The position numbers and the translations under genes were made by a program. This document shows positions 62,346 to 64,000 of a stretch of 64,000 nt of DNA, one piece after another (the first letter of the stretch is position 1; every line of letters starts with the position of its first letter). The DNA comes from Thalassospira lohafexi (lineage in GTDB: Bacteria > Pseudomonadota > Alphaproteobacteria > Rhodospirillales > Thalassospiraceae), in assembly GCF_002844275.1 (NCBI RefSeq), contig NZ_NXGX01000009.1, positions 1 through 64,000 on the forward strand, written 5' to 3'. The notes below the pieces were generated by a model that was given only the letters and a program-made list of their open reading frames with translations, was not told the DNA's origin and made no database searches.

Positions 62346-62939
62346 ATGTTTAATTCGATTAAAAAGGCTGGTCTTGCGCTGACCATCGCAGCGGGTCTTT
62401 CTGGTGCGGCTTTTTCTGCACAGGCTGCTGATACCTATAAAATGGATCCGACCCACACCAGCGTGATCTTCATCGTCAACCATCTTGGTTTTTCCAATTA
62501 TCAGGGCCGTTTTGGCGGCGCATCGGGTGAACTGACACTTGATCGCGACGATCTGGCGGCATCTTCGGCTGTGATTACGCTTGATCTGACCAAGATCGAC
62601 AGTGGTGTTGAGGCGCTTGATACCCATATGAAATCGGCTGATTTCTTTGATGTTGAAAATCATCCGACCGCGACCTTCACCAGCACTTCGGTTGAAGTGA
62701 CTGGCGATAACACCGCGAAAATTACCGGTGATCTGAGCTTCCTTGGGCAGAGCAAGCCGCTTGTTCTTGATGTGACGTTGACCGGCGAAGGCGACCATCC
62801 AATGACCGGCGACCAGGTTCTTGGTTTTGCGGCCACCGGGACGGTAACGCGTACGGATTATGGCATGGAATATCTTGTTCCGGCTGTGTCCCCGGAAGTC
62901 AACCTTCAGATTTCGTCTGAGTTCCTTAAGCAGAAGTAA
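62346..62939 (+). CDS. YceI-family periplasmic lipid-binding protein
   Basis: A 197-aa secreted protein. The signal peptide (cleavage AQA/AD near residue 28) is followed by a YceI lipocalin-like barrel: TYKMDPTHTSVIFIVNHLGFSNYQGRF, DTHMKSADFFDVENHPTATFTS and a C-terminal YLVPAVSPEVNLQIS. YceI proteins bind polyisoprenoid lipids such as quinone precursors. I start at 62346 (GAGGGAAG upstream). It is followed by cytochrome b561 and a second YceI gene, a grouping that hints at a periplasmic quinone or redox function. Confidence 0.92.
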   Translation: MFNSIKKAGLALTIAAGLSGAAFSAQAADTYKMDPTHTSVIFIVNHLGFSNYQGRFGGASGELTLDRDDLAASSAVITLDLTKIDSGVEALDTHMKSADFFDVENHPTATFTSTSVEVTGDNTAKITGDLSFLGQSKPLVLDVTLTGEGDHPMTGDQVLGFAATGTVTRTDYGMEYLVPAVSPEVNLQISSEFLKQK

Positions 62940-63020
62940 TTTCAAGACGTTATGGATGGCAGTGCGGTCCTTAGGGTATCGCCTGCCATCTTTTGTCTGA
63001 CGGGTGTAAGGACGGTTGCC

Positions 63021-63617
63021 ATGGCGATCAAAAGTCATAAAAACGGATTTGGGTTCGCGACCAAAAGCCTGCATTGGGTCATGGCGCTTTTGATTTTGAG
63101 CGCCTTTACCATTGGCTGGTATATGGATTTCCTGCCGCTGGGCATGGCAAAACTTGAATGGATGTCGCGGCATAAGTCGTTGGGGGTGACGATCCTGACA
63201 TTGACGATCTTGCGCATTGTCTGGCGGCTGTGTGAGCCGACACCCGAAGCCTTGAGCCCGCACAAACTTGAACGCGGTGCCGCCAAGCTTGGCCATCTGG
63301 GGCTTTATGGTGTGATGATTGCCATGCCGCTGAGTGGCTGGATGATGTCATCGGCGGCAAATTTCCCGGTCAGTGTGTTTGGACTGTTTACCTTGCCGAA
63401 CCTTGTTGATCCGGACAAGGAACTGTTTGAAACCTTGAGAACTGTGCATTGGGCGCTGTCATGGACGATTGTGGTTCTGGTCGGAACCCATATTGCCGCC
63501 GCCCTGAAACATCATTTTATAGACCGTGACGCGACCTTGCGCCGCATGCTGCCCGGATCGGGATCAGATGCGTCATCGCGACCATCAGCACACAAGCAGA
63601 AGGAATCTTCGCTTTGA
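63021..63617 (+). CDS. Cytochrome b561-type protein (YceJ-like)
   Basis: A 198-aa four-helix diheme cytochrome. Heme histidines are placed at H18 (SLHW), H51 (SRHKSLG), in RTVHWALSW (about 139) and in GTHIAAALKHH (about 154-162). The start at 63021 has AAGGA upstream; the longer frame from 62952 adds no recognisable sequence. It lies between two YceI genes, an order known from E. coli yceJ-yceI. Likely moves electrons between the quinone pool and periplasm. Confidence 0.9.
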   Translation: MAIKSHKNGFGFATKSLHWVMALLILSAFTIGWYMDFLPLGMAKLEWMSRHKSLGVTILTLTILRIVWRLCEPTPEALSPHKLERGAAKLGHLGLYGVMIAMPLSGWMMSSAANFPVSVFGLFTLPNLVDPDKELFETLRTVHWALSWTIVVLVGTHIAAALKHHFIDRDATLRRMLPGSGSDASSRPSAHKQKESSL

Positions 63618-64000
63618 ATTTGAACATTACATCGCGCATTGCCAGCAGTTTGATCGCCGCATCCTTTGTCCTTGGCAGTTCCATTGCGAGCCCGGCGATG
63701 GCCGCAGATGCATGGTCCGTTACGCAGGACGACAGCGAGTTCGGCTTTGTCGGCACCCAGCTTGGCGCGGATTTCGAGGGCCGGTTTGATGCGTTTAACG
63801 CCGATATCGTGTTTTCGCCTGATGATCTTTCTGGATCGTCGGTCAAGGTTGTGATCGATATTGCATCGGTCGATACCCAGAACGGGGATCGCGACAGCCA
63901 GATTGTGTCGCCCGACTGGTTTGATGCCGCCCAGTGGCCGACGGCAAAGTTTGAAACCAAATCGTTTAGCGAGGTTTCACCGGGCACCTATCAGGCGGTT
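63614..64000 (+). CDS. Second YceI-family protein, truncated by the window end
   Basis: A 129-codon 5' part of a YceI gene. The probable start is the TTG at 63614, overlapping the cytochrome stop (TTGA), with AAGGA nine bases upstream. A signal peptide (ending PAMA/AD, near residue 30) and the start of a YceI barrel (WSVTQDDSEFGFVGTQLGA; SPDWFDAAQWPTAKFETKS) are visible. It differs in sequence from the first YceI, so it is not a recent copy. The rest of the gene lies beyond the window. Confidence 0.85.
   Translation, partial: MNLNITSRIASSLIAASFVLGSSIASPAMAADAWSVTQDDSEFGFVGTQLGADFEGRFDAFNADIVFSPDDLSGSSVKVVIDIASVDTQNGDRDSQIVSPDWFDAAQWPTAKFETKSFSEVSPGTYQAV

Overview
The window reads as chromosomal DNA of a free-living, metabolically versatile alphaproteobacterium, most likely of the Rhodospirillales (a Thalassospira-like bacterium). 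This is inferred from gene content: the mitochondrial-type complex I accessory subunit NDUFA12 next to mlaD and a DUF2155 gene, a class II (B12-dependent) ribonucleotide reductase, ubiquinone-type hydroxylase chemistry, many ABC uptake systems and many LysR/TetR/GntR regulators. No rRNA, tRNA, CRISPR array, transposase, integrase or prophage structural gene was recognised.

Layout. 0-6 kb: a GntR regulator diverges from a four-part catabolic cassette (polar amino-acid-type ABC importer, a class V aminotransferase lacking the desulfurase cysteine, and a dihydropyrimidinase). 6-11 kb: a three-gene RbbA-type efflux cassette (ABC-2 permease, fused double ATPase-permease, HlyD adaptor). 11-14.3 kb: a Dabb protein, a SemiSWEET transporter and dgdA/dgdR (2,2-dialkylglycine decarboxylase and its LysR regulator). 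14.4-18 kb: a lone, visibly AT-richer gene for a large membrane-anchored KAP/YobI-like P-loop NTPase. 18.2-23 kb: a YdiJ-type FAD/Fe-S 2-hydroxyacid dehydrogenase facing a LysR regulator that carries an alanine-rich insertion. 23-28 kb: a single-polypeptide Type ISP restriction-modification enzyme. 28-28.5 kb: a repeat-laden spacer (18-bp minisatellite and 8-bp microsatellite) ahead of a patatin-like phospholipase. 29.6-33.8 kb: two TetR regulators with clear operators beside a hydrolase and a NIPSNAP protein, plus a hexapeptide acetyltransferase. 34-37.2 kb: cytochrome b561 and PepSY protein diverging from an OmpR-type two-component system. 37.5-43.2 kb: a LacI-controlled ABC importer ending in a calcineurin-like phosphodiesterase. 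43.3-52.3 kb: assorted housekeeping and accessory genes (UbiH-type hydroxylase, SMR efflux, epimerase, RidA, EamA, EptA-type phosphoethanolamine transferase, TetR, YjbQ, DODA-type dioxygenase, DUF3185). 52.4-59 kb: an autotransporter-like outer-membrane protein, an isochorismatase-fold protein and nrdJ with a tandem NrdR-box pair upstream. 60-64 kb: NDUFA12, mlaD, a small unknown gene, DUF2155, then yceI, cytochrome b561 and a second yceI-like gene cut by the window end.

Most genes form short operons read out by a local regulator, and their operators are often visible as palindromes. The two candidates for genome-defence functions are the KAP/YobI-like NTPase and the Type ISP enzyme. They lie about 5 kb apart and differ in base composition from their neighbours, wholly in the first case and in the putative specificity region in the second. 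The best leads for undescribed biology are that NTPase, the repeat-rich promoter of the patatin gene, the aminotransferase/hydantoinase uptake cassette and the LysR protein with an inserted segment.
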